A stretch of 64,000 nucleotides of DNA from positions 10,374,685 to 10,438,684 of the forward strand of contig CP141140.1 of NCBI GenBank assembly GCA_035235625.1. The letters are read 5' to 3'. Positions 13,392 to 25,223 of the stretch are shown piece after piece. The notes below the pieces were generated by a model that saw only the letters and a program-made list of their open reading frames with translations, had not been told where the DNA came from and searched no databases. This DNA is from Saururus chinensis. Its lineage: Eukaryota > Streptophyta > Magnoliopsida > Piperales > Saururaceae. The stretch's first letter is position 1; every line of letters starts with the position of its first letter. A program made the position numbers and the translations under genes.

Positions 13392-14389
13392 CAGTGGCAA
13401 ATCTAGGATTTTAGACAGGGTGGCCAAAAAATAACTAAGTATAATATATTTTTTGCATAACTAACTACAAAAATGAAACTATACTAGAACTTATACTTCG
13501 ATGAAATAAGTAGATTAGATTAAATTCTATAACACATTTTTCTTGAAGGAAAATTATATTCTTACTCCACTTTCTCTACATCAAAACCTTACTCCAACCT
13601 TCTATTGGACTAAGAAAAGTGTATTTATGGGATCCACCTTTTTCTATTCAATAAAAATCTGGAATAGGATTTTATTGTAGAGAAAGTGGAGTAGAAATAT
13701 CATCATCCTTTCTTAGAAGAAGCATATCAATTCTTTTTATTTGACAGTAGAAGCAGATCAATTTATATTTTGTAACTCATGTCTGACTAGATTGAAGAAA
13801 CTCAAATTTTCTTTTAGGAAATTTTTTTGACATATATATAATTGATAACATTAAAAAGGTTCTTTAGGAGATGATCATCCAAAATGAAAATTTTTCATAC
13901 AAAATAGACGATATCATGAACAACAATGCAACCTTAGAATTTGAGAGGGAATAGTTACATGATATCCCTCTTCTAATCTCTTATGCAAGCAGTAAGAGAT
14001 CGTTCATCTGAGTGACCAAGTCACTTATAGAAAGGCACACACACAAAAATTTGGTATATTATAGAGTATATTAAAAAAGATAATTTAAGCAACTATATTA
14101 ATTAAAAAGAAAGTAAATAATACAAAAGCACGTGTATAAAAAAATGGACAAAAGGGATCACAAACGGCCAAAGATAATCGGGTCTAGTTAGATTTAACCA
14201 AAAGAGAAAGACAAAAAGGAGTTGGGTCCAAAGTGCCCATGTGTTATTTTAAGAGTGGTCAATGAATGATTTAAGAGTTTTTTTATTGATCTAATTCAAA
14301 CATGAATAGTAAGGTAGTTAAAAAAAATCAAAAGCTTGGATGGTTAGTGCCCCTTTGACTGCCCAAGTAGCAATGTAGATCCGCCACTG
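13392..14389. mobile_element. hAT-like non-autonomous element, 998 bp
   Basis: The ends CAGTGGCAAATCTAGGATTT (left) and ATGTAGATCCGCCACTG (right) are inverted repeats with the CAGTG start typical of hAT transposons. Flanks CCCATTTG (13384-13391) and CCCCTTTG (14390-14397) form an 8-bp target duplication with one mismatch. The AT-rich interior contains no transposase frame. Confidence 0.75.
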
Positions 14390-15642
14390 CCCCTTTGTTT
14401 GGATCTTAGCCACTTAATAGGCAAAGGGGTTGGCCAGCCCCTCAATGTTGGCGTGCGAAGAACTAAGACATGCACACTTCAGGGTAGGTGTGCCCGTCGG
14501 CAGTGTTAGTGCGTTGGCGGCTTGATTTGCAGAAGTCCTACTTGGAGTGGGATTTAACGGTAGGTTGGGTGCAATCATCATAAGGAGAGCCCTATGCAAA
14601 TTGAACGGATGTTGGAGGATATTCCTACTTCAGCATAGAAATTAGATGCAAGGCTAAATCCATGGGCACATGTAATCAACTACACCTAGAAGCACAGGCA
14701 GCGAGCCTTGAGCAAGACAAATGGCTAAGTGTACACTAATGAAAGCTTGGTTGGTTGCCAGTTATTGACAAGTATCTTAGTATGACTAGGAGTGTGCACA
14801 AAGGCCTTGTTTGCATGCAAATAAATTGCTTAAGACAACCAAATCTTGATGGAACTCGGACTCTAAGCGAGAGGTATATACATGCGAGCGAAGGGGAGTA
14901 GGAGGCCTGAAGGCTATTAGATGAAGGTATGACTCTTAAAGGAGGGCACATACTAAATTGTAGTTGGGCTGGGACTTTAAATAGATGTCTTTAGTGGGTC
15001 TATATATATATGTTCCCTAGATGTATTATAATGAGTCACTTATATGATATATTTGTAAAGATAAAGTGAAGTTCTAGTGATACTAGGCTTCCCTAGCCTC
15101 CCCTCCCTTTCAATAATAGGGCATTCAACAAAGTTATAATGGGCTAAAGAGCTGAGAAAAGGGTTTGGGAGGTGCTTGGTTTTTTACTGGGGTGTTATTG
15201 CCATTATTCTTTTTTGTATTTTTCCTCAGTATTGGCATGTAAAAAAATAAAGTAATAAGATGTTGTTTGCACGGTGTGAATAGACCATCGGGTTCATTCA
15301 CATCAAAGAGTATGTCCCATTTGGGAGACAGACCTAATTGAGAGTGGAGAAATAGTGTGGGAACAGCCATGAATTTTATGTACCATACCGGGGACCCATG
15401 GTCGTGGATTGCTGGAGCCGGGCAAGGAAAACGTTTTCCGTAGCCAAAAGAAGCGCGGGTTGGAGCCTGAAGACATCCCACCAGTTGTTCCACGAGCACA
15501 ACATCTCATCTGAAGACGTCGGCCTAAGCCTTTTCCGACGTTTAACTGCGGCTGATTTGCACCAAAGCGCCGTCGCGCACTGCCTCCTACCCCAACCTCA
15601 AGCAACCCGCCGCCTAACCAGTCACCACACCCCTCCGCACCA
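14390..15642. other. Intergenic DNA upstream of SWC2
   Basis: No conserved gene was recognised. The last ~250 bases are GC-richer and probably contain the SWC2 promoter and 5' UTR. Minus-strand open frames at 15134-15668 run antisense to this leader and carry no family motif. Confidence 0.45.
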
Positions 15643-18600
15643 ATGGAGAACTCCGACGAACCAACCATTTTTCTTGACCGTACTTCCCGAGCTACCAGAG
15701 GAAAACGGTGATCATTTCTTTCTTCTGCTTTTGTTTTTGGTGTATTTTCTTTGATCCCAGTTCCTCCGTATCTTAGAAAATTCCAGTTTCCGGCGTGGAG
15801 AATTGGGACAAGAGGATTATTCTGAAACCTGCCATTTTGTAGTGTGACTAAGCTCGAAAAATTGGTTTGTAGCTTAAATGCTAAACATTTGCAAACAAAG
15901 GGATCACAGGGTAATGCAGCTTAACACTAGTTGAGTAGTTTTAGCCGCTTCAATTTAGTTTAGTCATTCAAGGTTAGTTTAAGTTTGAAAACGGGGCTTT
16001 AATTTAGAATATCGGCGAATCGGGCGAAAGTACGTTTGGAATTCGAATCTCTACACCATGTTAGCCATTTGAGAGGCCTTGATTATTGTCCTTCCTTCCA
16101 ATCTGGTGGCTCAATACATATGGTGATATCAATTGTATCTATAATGTCCAGCCTGTATGATAGCACTATCAAGTAACGTGATAAATCTACTTGTCTCTGA
16201 ATTTACATTTTCCGCTTTAAAAAAAATATATTTGTTCATACTGTAGATCATGATACACTCATAAATTTGTTGGTATGTTTAATCAACTTAGTCTTCCCCT
16301 ATTATAATTGTATACTCTTCCATCTCTAAATTCTGTGTAATTTCTTGCACGTCAACATACCAATTTCGTGGATGATATCTTGTACTCTCATTAGGATGAC
16401 CAAATTGCTTGATGAGGAAGTTGAAGAGGATGAGAAATTCTGGAATCAGGATGCCCTGCAAGAGGTAAAGTCCTAATGACTTTGGTTTGTAATATACAAG
16501 CTTTCTTTGTAAACGTTTTACATAGAAAAAGGAGTGTGGTAGTAATTACTAAGTTCTGTCCTATATGTTCTGGTTTAGTTTATCTGGATATATTACAGTT
16601 TACTGCTCGTGTTTCTTATGCTCTGTAATTTCCAGGACGAAATTGATACTAATTATGAGGAAGAAGAAGAGGTTGCCGATGAGTTTGATAGTGACTTTGA
16701 TGAAGATGTGAGTACTCCAGTTATCTTGTGATATTAGGTTCAATGTATTTTCAGGCTTTACAGGAGGCATTGTGATTCATGTATATTACCCACTGTATAA
16801 TCAGGAACCGGAGCCAGATGATGAGGCTGAAGTTGATGTGGATGACAGGTTCTTGACATTTTGAAACTGCAATCTATGTATGTACTAGTCCTTGTTTTGT
16901 TAAAATCTCAGATGCTGGTCATCCATCCAGGGATCGGACTAAAAAGAAATTAATTGCACCTGGAAAGCATGTAAAGAAGAAGAGCAAGAAGAAGGTTCTT
17001 ACAAAATTAGAAGTAGAGCCCATGGAGGACAAGTCTTCCAGCAAGATGCAGTCTGATCCACTTGAACAGTTGGAGATTCCGGATGATACAGAGGTAGAGA
17101 GAACCATAAGAAAATCCACTAGAACTTCTGTCATTGTGAGGCAAGCAGAGAGAGATGCAATAAGAGCTGCATTGCAGGCAACCATGCGGGTCAGTTTTTC
17201 TTTTCTTTATTTTTTGTCTCTCAGTTCTTGAATTTGTTTGTCTCATGCATAGATTATCTCTTGGCAATGGCAATTGGAAACAAGATACCGGCTCCTAATT
17301 CCATGGATAGTGTACAATATATCTGAATATTTGTAAAATGCAATATCTGAGGTTTTTTGTCCAAGTTTCCAGGCTGGCTGGATCATTTTCTCCATGGGAA
17401 AGTGTCATAGGTGATTAATGAGGCCAAGTCTACGCTGGATTCTGTATGAGTGATTGCTACCAAAAAAAAAGAAGGAAAAGAAAAAGGAATCCAGCCAAAG
17501 ATAATTTTTCATGCAAAATAGCTTAACATCAAAATCAAATGCATTGCATGATATGGAAAACTTTAAGAGGGAATGAGAGAATTTTATAAGAAATTTTGAG
17601 TGATATGTTTCCAAAAATTTTCTTCTATCTTGTCCATCAAAATATAAAATTAAATGTCAAACACATAAGTCTAGGTCCAGGTTCGCTTAAGAGCAGGCAG
17701 TTAGTGGTTAATTTTGGGGTATTGGGTCTTACTCTGACCTCAGCTTGCACGTCAGGTAGCTGTTTCAATAGCTTTTATTACTTTATTTGGTAGAACAGAC
17801 ACAAGCCTGCAAGCTGGCACATTTAAAAATAATCAGCTTCTAAATTAAGTTTCATACATTAGAAGAAAGGCTTTGTGGCTTCTTCCTAACTCAATTTTCC
17901 CTTTCTATTTGTTTTTCATTTTCTCTGCAGCCTATTAAAAGAAAAAAGGAGGGTGAAGAAAAGAGAATGACTCAAGAAGAGATGCTTTTAGAAGCGGCTG
18001 AAACAGGTCAGGCGATGTAAATTCCTTGCATGTATTTTAAGGTTCATTAAGTGTTGAGTACTGGACAGGCACGATTAAATATATATACTGATTACATTTG
18101 ATGACTACAATACTTTTAATGAAGAAATTATGAACTTGAGGAATCTTGAGCGTGTGTTAGCAAGGGAGGAAGAAGTGAAGAAAAGAGCTGTTGTGCACAA
18201 AGAAGTCTATAGTGGCCCTCAAGTACGATATTCCTCAAGAGATGGTAATGGTATTTCTTGTTTCATATGCTTCTCCATGGATCTTTCCTCATACATTTTT
18301 TTCCTGAAAATATTACGACTATCCTTCATCTATTTATTCTCAATTACTTTTGCCTACATTTGTGTCACATCCCAAGTCTTTATTTTTTTAAAAATGACAA
18401 GTAGGCTTCTTTTTCTATTTTTTTCAAAACACCACTTCCAACACCTTTTTCATAATGTGGATGACGTGATAATTAACGGCACAACATTCACAAAGTTTCC
18501 TTAAAATAAACATTATTAGGGAATTCGTTAAGTGCAAACCAATACTAAGCAAAATATACCAGTCTGTTTTTGGCACCACGTGTGACTTATTACAATTTCA

Positions 18601-21600
18601 CAACTACGAAGTCTGCAATACAATAGTCATTCCAATCCATTAAAATTAAACAAGTTTCTTGGAGAATCTTGTTGTCCTCTAGCTTAGTTCTCATATTCGC
18701 AGTTCAGACCTACAGTGTCTGGTGGTAGGTGAGTAGGTGAGTATTGTGCAGTACTAAATAGGATATAGTACATTTATATACATGCATGGTACATATAATT
18801 GGTTAAAAGATATCAGGATCACAAGCCAATATGGCTGATGAAACAATTATAAGGATGGCCGAAAATCATCATGTCCGTCTGAACAACACCAAATTATATC
18901 CATAACTTGGACAGAGCATAAGACCATCAGAAGGTCATGAACCACGTGATACACAAGCGAGTCAATTACACATGTGCATATCACTCAAATGTGTTCAGGC
19001 ATTGACTCTATCACAAGGAGCTTTCTATTGAATACTAGAGCGATGTTCCCACTGGCTCTATAAAATGTTGCACGCATTTCCAGATATGTGGATACTATTG
19101 TGTTTATGGTACACTTGTGACAGGAGATAAATGGTCTGTGTATGATGCCCGTAGATTTTGGTTCGCGCTATGCCTCAAACAGGTAGGGTTCTCATTTCTT
19201 AGAAGGTTCTAGATCGATAACTAAAAAAAGGTCTCATCCACTACTGTTAAGAAAAATAACAAGTGTGTGTTTAATACTTTCAGCCTAGCCCTACCCCTCT
19301 CAGAGTAGGCACAAGGTCGTACTTAGACACAAGAGAAAGAAAATCCAATAGTGACCCATTAAGAAAATCATGTCAGGAGACTCTACGGGTAATGGATCCA
19401 AATTACTGATTCCTTGGACAGGATCATGATTAGCACTTGGCAATTAGAATTACATGTAGGTCTAAAGCTTAATAGGTTGAGTCAACAATGTCAGCGGCAG
19501 GGAAGCCATATTGATCCCATTCTACACTCCAAATCCTAACGTTCTATGTAATTAATTTTTCTTTTCAAAAGCTTCAAAATCTCTTTGACAGGAAACTTAT
19601 GATACATTTTCTAGCCAATTGATGAATGATGGGAATTTCAGAAATGTTTTAGAATATTTGTCAAATTTTATATAAGAAATATTTGAAATGAGGACCCAAC
19701 TCACCTATGGGGGTATAATCCTAATATTAATCCATTTAACAAACTTATTTTGTTCAAAACTTAGTTCAAATTGTTAGATTTTTTTTCAATAATTTACGGG
19801 ATTTTTGAAAAAATAGAAATTATTTTGGTACTGGACTGGACCAAATTTGAAGAAAAATGGTTAAACTGGATTCACGGTTCAAAACTGATTGTCTCCTTTA
19901 TGAAGATGACTTGACAAATCACGCTACTGTCAGTAGCATGGAACTGTATGTCGGTGGCCATGGTCAATTAAATTCATGTCAAAATCAAACGTGATTATTC
20001 ACTCACAGTAAATAAACATGCGAAATTGCAGTTAAATCTAGCCCTCCAATACATGTCTACATAAAACACTGCCAGTAAAATGAATTGCCTACATGCGGAC
20101 AATCATTTTAAAACTAGAAATAAAACAAGGAAATCATAAGAAACAACAAAAAATTTGGATTCATGTCAAAGTCAAACATGATTATGTACACAGTAAATAA
20201 ACATGAGAAATGGCAATTAAATTTAGCCCTTCAATGCATGTCTATACAGAATACAGCCAGTAAAGTGAATTACCTACATGCGTATAATCATTTTAAAGCT
20301 AGAAATAAAACAAGAAAATCATAAGCAAAAATAAAAAATTGGATTTATTACCGAAAAAATTCTGGTATTACAGTTCGTATACTGGTTTCTGAACAAAATT
20401 ACACTTATGGCCTCTTATAAGCGACACAAACTCATGGATACCAATAGGTATCATCGTTTAAATTAATGAGAATATTCATTAGAAGACTTTTTTGCCTTTT
20501 GAGAGAGAAATATGGGCATTTTGACTACAGTGAAAGCCTTTGGGTGCAACAGAAATAGACTAGTTATTAGTTATCCAAATTGCAGTGAGAACGCCATGCT
20601 GTGTACAAGTGATTGAGAAGTTCAGAAGAGGGGAAAATTGATAATATTTATTTTCTGAATGGTTATTTTGGCTGACTCCAGTATCAAATTGCTGCTGCAG
20701 GTAAATCATTTTTGGAATTTTCTAAAGGATTATCATTTCAGTCACAGATATGTGCAGCTTCAGTCCCATGTATGAACTACTTCAATTTAAAAATTTCAGC
20801 TCTTTGTATAGTCTTCTAGGATTTGAGTTTTGCTTTATGTTATGTTCTTCAGGGGATGAACAATGTCATTGATATGATTAAGATAAAATCGTGCACTCTT
20901 TCATGCAATTGTTTTCCAGCCTTCATGATTATTATCTTGTTAATGCTGTTTCCATCCCCCGCAGATCCTGAAAAAGTTGTTTGTCCGGTTACCGGATTGC
21001 CTGCCAAGTAAGTCACATCTTTACTGCTCTTCTTACTTTCATGTTCCAAATTATATAATGTGCTACACACAAATTTGTCTCTTAGTTCTTTCATTTGTTT
21101 ATGCTTCTTTTTTCCTTCATTTTTCTTGTCCTTGATAAAGTCATGCCTCTCTAGAACAAAATTCTTGTGGAAAACAATAATAATTGTGGTTGCAATATCC
21201 CTAACATTTTGTTCTTGGGCAGTTGGATGATCCATTTATAATTCTAAGTTGACATGGAATGCAGATATCGTATAATGAACATGTTTTTGACATATTTGAT
21301 GCTGTAGGTACCGTGACCCAAAAACAGGGCTACCATATGCAACAAAAGAAGCCTTTAAAACAATCCGAGAAAGGTAAATTTTGGTCATTACCCTGTTAAA
21401 ATTTGTATGATTCAATAGTAATGTTTTGTTTCTGATTATGTAACTTGAAATTTCTGCATTATTGGGAATGTACTTATTGCGTTCGATTGTTGGTCTATTC
21501 TGGACGTTGGTCAGCTTAGCATCTCTCTACTGTCTTATTAGCCTTACAGTTGATATCCTTGTAAGATATTCTGAATAGGATATAGGCATTATTAGTGTTA

Positions 21601-21964
21601 AACTAAAAATGTCTCGCCATCTAACAGCGATCTTTTAGAAGTGGCAAACTGGCATGATAGTAGACGGTTAATGCTTGGTGTGGCACTTGCACTTGCACTT
21701 GCTGGAGAAATGATGTTTATTTTTAATGGCTGTGTTTGCTTGATATAACCAAAATCTATCTTGAGTTGCAGTTACTGTCAGGTGGAGAATGACAATTTCA
21801 AGAAGGAAAATATGGATAAAGGAGATCTATTTGAAGCTATTTTGGGGGATGGATTCTTGACTAGAAGGAAAAGATCAAATTGTGCAAATATTTCTGCAGC
21901 TAGTTTCAGATATGGAGCCCGTTTTCTAACCATTCCTGCTCTTGAATGTCAGGATACAGATTAA
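15643..21964 (+). CDS. SWC2: SWR1 chromatin-remodelling complex subunit 2 (YL1/VPS72), 11 exons, 358 aa
   Basis: SWC2/YL1 is the subunit of the nuclear SWR1 complex that binds H2A.Z-H2B during histone exchange. Exons: 15643-15707, 16395-16464, 16636-16707, 16805-16848, 16931-17189, 17931-18006, 18125-18244, 20701-20769, 20965-21007, 21308-21373, 21772-21964 (1077 nt, phases agree). It starts MENSDEPTIFLDRTSRATRG, with the YL1 N-terminal signature (FLDR..RATRGKRMTKLLD) and an acidic stretch at about 29-85 (EEEEEVADEFDSDFDED), as expected for histone binding. A Lys-rich segment follows, then IRKSTRTSVIVRQAERDA and MTQEEMLLEAAET, and NLRNLERVLAREEEVKKRAV. The YL1_C motif (CPVTGLPAKYRDPKTGLPY) is at residues 265-283. 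Intron 7 is long (about 2.46 kb) and holds a tandem duplication; no coding exon was missed there, because phases on both sides match. Confidence 0.95.
19972..20340. repeat. Tandem duplication (~185 bp) inside SWC2 intron 7
   Basis: Two adjacent copies, about 19972-20157 and 20158-20340. They share GGTCAATTAAATTCATGTCA-like and GATTCATGTCAAAGTCAAAC starts, AGTAAATAAACATG, CAGTAAARTGAATT and CTAGAAATAAAACAAG blocks. It is non-coding and lies between exons 7 and 8. Confidence 0.8.
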
Positions 21965-24530
21965 CTGTTCAAGTCAGGGTGTCAGGGACATATAGTGTGT
22001 ACATTTATGATGTATTATAGCAATTTTTTCCTTTTTTTTATACTATCCTTCTTATTATGTGTACCTGCATTTGTTGGTGTGTGGTCAGAATCACATTTTC
22101 TTTTATAGGTTGATTAAAAGCCACACCATGAACGAGAGAATAGCCAATGCTACATTTTGTTAGTCGTTAGTATTCTCGACGATGCTGAATCAAAGGTGTA
22201 CTATTGAAAAGGAAGGAAAGGAATAACCTATTATCTTCGACTAGAATGAGGTTTCAATTCGTTATTTATGCTTGTAAATTTTCCTCTAAATATGTCATGA
22301 CCCAGATTATGACAACTATATTAATAAAGCATATGCAATAAACCATGAAGAAAATTTTTGTTATTGGATTGGGCCAACATTATCAAATGTTTGTGGCTTA
22401 TATGCTCATTGGACTATATTTCTTATGTTATTTCTAACAAGATTAGTTTTTGAAATGACTCAAATTTAGATGAACTTAAAAGATAAAATTATATCAATTT
22501 ATAATAAAAGAAATGACCAAGATCGACTGTGTATTAAGGAATAACTTTTTGATAAATTTTCAAAAGGACAAAATTCTAAAACTTATGGAACAAGGCTTAA
22601 CATGCCTTGATAAAAGTTAAAAAAATGTACATAATTAAAAACATAATAGGACTTAATAAAAAATTTAAAAGCAGTGGTCCTTAAATTTCTATATGGTTTT
22701 GACAAGGCATAATATGATATTTGGGTGAGCATATTTCTACTTAGTAGGTACAATTAAATTCTACTAACATGTTACAATATAAAATATAATAAAAGATGGA
22801 TAAATTATTATTCTAATAATTCATATAATTAATATTCGAAAGTTGACTTAAAATAACTCAAAATATCATTGTCTATTTAAAAAGAATCCGAGCACATCCT
22901 TTTACGAAAAGTCTAATAAAATAATCTTTCACATAATCCAATAAATTGTTCACAAAATTGGATATATTTTCATTCACAAAATGCTGTCTATACCAAAATG
23001 ACACACTCGTGCTCATAGGGCAACATGATCAGAATGAAAAAGATTGCCCAACGATATCCTATATCATGGGCATGTCATAATCCTTAATAGGCAGTATATA
23101 AGAGTCATAACTCTAATAGCTTTTAGGTTTTATACCAAATAAATATTTTTCAAAATCGACCATTCAAAATCATTCGTAATGTCATTCAAATAGTAATAAT
23201 ATTTCAAAGTCCATATTACGATGTAGTCTCACTAAGAGGTGTGTAAGACACTATTATTTTAGCATTCGTCCATCCCCTAATAATATACTTTTTTAAAATA
23301 ATCTTTTACGTAAGAGATGAATGAATTACAAAACCTTATGGTGTAGTTGTAACACATAATTAGAAGTTAGAGCTACCTACACTTGTTTTTTGGATTTATT
23401 CAAAAAAAATGGCGGATGGAACCTTCTCTTGTTCATGGGCTCAAGAGTAGTGCGTGAAATCTCCCCTCGTATTGAGACAAATCTCCTTTTGGGCTTGGAA
23501 GCGGCGGTAGAGCCTCCCCTTGCGTTGGGACTATTTCTCCTTTCGACTTGAAAGTGGAGGACAGAGTCCCCCCTTGCACTGGGGCATTTTCTCCTTCTGA
23601 CACCAAAGTGATGGACGAAGCCTGCTCTTGTCCCTAGTGGTTTCCCCCCTCTAGAGTGGTTAACTCAAAAGACCCTTCCATGACGTACAACGCCTTCAAA
23701 TTAGGTAAGTTCGCTCTTTGAAAGATCAAATTCGGGCTAGAAACAACTCTAGAATGAGGGATGAAAGTTTTGAAGATAGGTGAAAAACAAGAGAGAGGAG
23801 AGATGGGTGTGAAGCAAAAATACCCCCCCCCTCCCGCCCCACTTCTCTTTTTATAGCAAACCGAACCTATTGGATGCACACCGGCTGGGTAGGTTAGCCC
23901 TAAAATTGATATCCCGGCCATGGCCCTATGCAGGCTTTCAAAATGCCGACCCTAACCCAGCCCAATGCTGGCTCGGGCCAGGCTTCGAGCTTTTTATTTT
24001 AATTTTTTTTATGAGTAAGAATACAAATGTAACATTCAAAATAAGCTTTCACTAATAAATAATATATTCTTGTGTTAGATTATTTTTACAAGGAACTTAT
24101 AATCATGCTTAAAAGTGAAAAATACATCATCTTATTGGAGAAACATAAATGAAACAAATATATAATAAATTAATATAGTATAATATAGGATTCAATGAGC
24201 CTATATGGCTTCGACACAAGTTGCTCTTCTTTTTTAGTCAACAACCTGCATCAAAAACTATAATGTAGGATTTAATGAGCTTAAATGGCTTTGACACTCT
24301 ATGCTTCAAAGAGCTTTGGAAATAAATATTCTCAAATAACCAACCACGGTAATTAAATTAGAAATGTAACTTCCAAAAGCAAAAAAGCTACCTCACTTAC
24401 CTCTCTTTAGTGCGCAAGAACAATGTGCTCTAGCTCCCAATAGGTGTCTCTCTAGTGCACAAGAGACATCTCATGTGTAGTCTAGAATAAGATATATCAT
24501 CTACGACCTAGATGTTTATTGGCATAGCAA
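21965..24530. other. 3' flank of SWC2 and repeat-derived DNA
   Basis: About 300 bases of 3' flank (probable 3' UTR) are followed by AT-rich repetitive DNA. From 22293 on it resembles LTR-type noncoding sequence, but no pair of ends could be matched. No gene is seen apart from the minisatellite-like block annotated separately. Confidence 0.4.
23405..23700. repeat. Diverged ~60-bp tandem repeats, family shared with 32.0-32.8 kb
   Basis: Successive units follow the pattern: an R-rich RRCGGWGGAYRGAG word, CCTCCCCTTGC, a GGGRC-TTTCTCC word, then again. The same ordered words recur many times at 31995-32800, and both arrays are followed by a similar tail (GTTRACAACTC / GTTAACTCAAAAG, then CCATKACGTA). 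They are therefore two copies of one repeat family. Confidence 0.6.
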
Positions 24531-24539
24531 TACTAAAAA

Positions 24540-25095
24540 GGGAAAATTATTTAAATAATAATTTTAAAAAAATATTTATTAATTCGGACCACTTTAGAAA
24601 ATATTTTTCAAAATAGTATTACTTTTTGCCACGTAAGTGCTAGCCAAACAGTTGGTGCTTGCGTGGCTCTTCTTTTTAATTTTTATATAATTTTATCGTT
24701 TAAAATAACAAAATCAAATTTAAATTAATTTCATCTTTTCAAACAACGAAATTAGTTCACCTTAACCTGATTTCGTCGTTCGAAACGACGATGAATTCTG
24801 CCATTAATCAATCCTCGCTGCATACTGCCGGTCCGGGTCCCGCAAACAGACGCTGGGCCCGTCTTTGCACTTTCCCATGCATCATCCAACGACAGCTCCC
24901 TCGACGCCCACCTTCTTCCTTCGGGCGGCAGCCGATTTCTTTCTCGCACTTGCTGCCCATGCACACCTCGATCCTCTGGAAGCATCCTCCCCCGCTCTCC
25001 GGTGCGGCCTACACAACGTTACCTCTCCTAGCAGGGCCCTCCTCAGCCACCGCCGATATCTTCCCTTGCTGCCCACTCCGCCTACCGCCGCTCTC
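24540..25095 (+). repeat. Left terminal inverted repeat of the Pack-MULE
   Basis: It aligns over its whole length with the reverse complement of 26020-26565. The GC-rich inner part (CTGCCGGTCCGGGTCCC, GGGCGGCAGCCGATTTCTTT, CACCGCCGATATCTTCCC) is almost identical between arms, while the AT-rich outer part is more diverged. Confidence 0.9.
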
Positions 25096-25205
25096 TGCCC
25101 TGTCCAACAGCAAGAGCTCTCTTCCCTTGCTGCCCACTCCGCCTACCGCTGCTCTCAGGCCTGCCCAATAGCAAGAGCTCTCTTCCCTTGCTGCCCACTC
25201 CGCCT
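25060..25205. repeat. Three tandem ~62-bp repeats inside the Pack-MULE
   Basis: The word CTTCCCTTGCTGCCCACTCC occurs three times (near 25064, 25126 and 25188), with CGCCTACCGCYGCTCTC and AGCAAGAGCTCT between copies. The right arm has only one copy, so the expansion occurred on the left side after the arms formed, or was lost on the right. Confidence 0.85.
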
Positions 25206-25223
25206 TCTCAATAGCCGGTTGCT

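Noticed and set aside
15134-15668. Two 121-codon minus-strand frames
   Set aside because: They overlap the SWC2 leader and first exon on the opposite strand and have no recognisable domain.
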